From Candidatus Thorarchaeota archaeon (GTDB taxonomy: Archaea; Asgardarchaeota; Thorarchaeia; Thorarchaeales; Thorarchaeaceae), in NCBI GenBank assembly GCA_016839345.1, contig JAEOUL010000334.1, forward strand, positions 1 to 6,206: a stretch of DNA of 6,206 bases, given 5' to 3'. Under the pieces are notes generated by a model. It saw nothing but the letters and a program-made list of their open reading frames with translations, was not told where the DNA came from and ran no database searches. Both the position numbers and the translations under genes were made by a program. How positions within the stretch are numbered: the stretch's first letter is position 1; each line of letters begins with the position of its first letter. Positions 5,872 to 6,206 of the stretch are shown here, one piece after another.

Positions 5872-6206
5872 TTTGAATCCTTGCAATACAAATTCTCCCG
5901 AAAGACAGTCACCATTCTTATCATAACAGCGATTGCTGGATTTGTACTGTACAACATCGCGCCTCCTGAGATTGAGCCCGGGCAATATTCTGCAAGTTTG
6001 GAAATCACTTCTCCGAGCATCACTGTTTCAGAGGTCTACAATATCACATTACTCCACGATGGAACTGAAAGTAGTATGACGTATATACTGACCGGGAGTT
6101 CTACAAATGTGACTGTAACCATTCCAAGATATGTTCTGATTACTCCGAATAATCCAATCACTGTCACATTAAACGCTACAGGTGATATCATCTCAGCAGA
6201 TGAGAT
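5869..6206 (+). CDS. Membrane-anchored extracellular protein, 3' end missing
   Basis: The frame is open from the GTG at 5869 to the end of the window (112 codons plus two bases) and has no recognised family. Counting from GTG, residues 7-12 (YKFSRK) are basic and 13-30 (TVTILIITAIAGFVLYNI) form one hydrophobic span, a signal anchor or uncleaved signal peptide. The rest is Thr/Ser/Val/Ile-rich and probably beta-sandwich (Ig-like), with N-glycosylation sequons NIT (58), NVT (80) and NAT (102). So the protein is expected outside the cell, held by its N-terminal helix, as in archaeal surface glycoproteins; this is inference from topology and composition. The start is uncertain: GTG 5869 gives the longest form, while TTG 5881 has GGTG nine bases upstream and still keeps the basic residues and helix. 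It lies in the same frame as the preceding gene, separated by TAA and two codons. The C-terminal part, which may hold the main domain, is not visible. Confidence 0.75.
   Translation, partial: MFESLQYKFSRKTVTILIITAIAGFVLYNIAPPEIEPGQYSASLEITSPSITVSEVYNITLLHDGTESSMTYILTGSSTNVTVTIPRYVLITPNNPITVTLNATGDIISADE

Noticed and set aside
1..6206. tRNA or rRNA genes, CRISPR repeats, insertion sequences or prophage genes
   Set aside because: No cloverleaf-like segments, regularly spaced repeats, transposase motifs or terminal inverted repeats were seen on either strand.

Overview
The window reads as a stretch of archaeal chromosome of moderate GC content. The archaeal signs are TATA-like boxes about 25-28 bases upstream of transcript or gene starts, one apparently leaderless gene, GGAG/GGTG ribosome binding sites, a HerA-like ATPase, a free-standing B3/B4 tRNA-binding-type protein, and a membrane-anchored surface protein rich in N-glycosylation sequons. 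An Asgard lineage such as Thorarchaeia is my guess from general protein flavour only. No rRNA, tRNA, CRISPR array, insertion sequence or phage gene is visible.

Layout. (1) Bases 1-1398, plus strand: the 3' part of a NagD-like HAD phosphatase, cut by the window start, then a B3/B4-domain protein 15 bases downstream, probably one operon. (2) Bases 1395-3359, minus strand: a large HerA/DUF853-like P-loop ATPase with a long charged coiled coil. It converges on the B3/B4 gene, and the two stop codons overlap. (3) Bases 3360-3477: a G/C-tract hairpin with T-rich flanks and a candidate promoter for the ATPase gene. (4) Bases 3478-4101, minus strand: an unrecognised six-helix membrane protein. (5) Bases 4206-5423, minus strand: a 12-helix major facilitator transporter. 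(6) Bases 5424-5499: a 76-base divergent promoter region with one palindromic TATA element. (7) Bases 5500-6206, plus strand: a small alpha/beta protein that appears leaderless, followed six bases later by the start of a membrane-anchored, probably glycosylated extracellular protein that runs off the window.

How the genes relate. The phosphatase and B3/B4 protein are likely cotranscribed, but no shared pathway can be read from sequence. The transporter and the six-helix protein lie on the same strand 104 bases apart, and the second has its own candidate promoter. The last two genes are nearly contiguous, in the same reading frame and separated only by TAA and two codons, so they are probably cotranscribed. 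I do not see a coherent new multi-gene system. The most notable items are the palindromic divergent TATA element, the ATPase architecture without NurA or a HAS-barrel, and the uncharacterised final gene pair.
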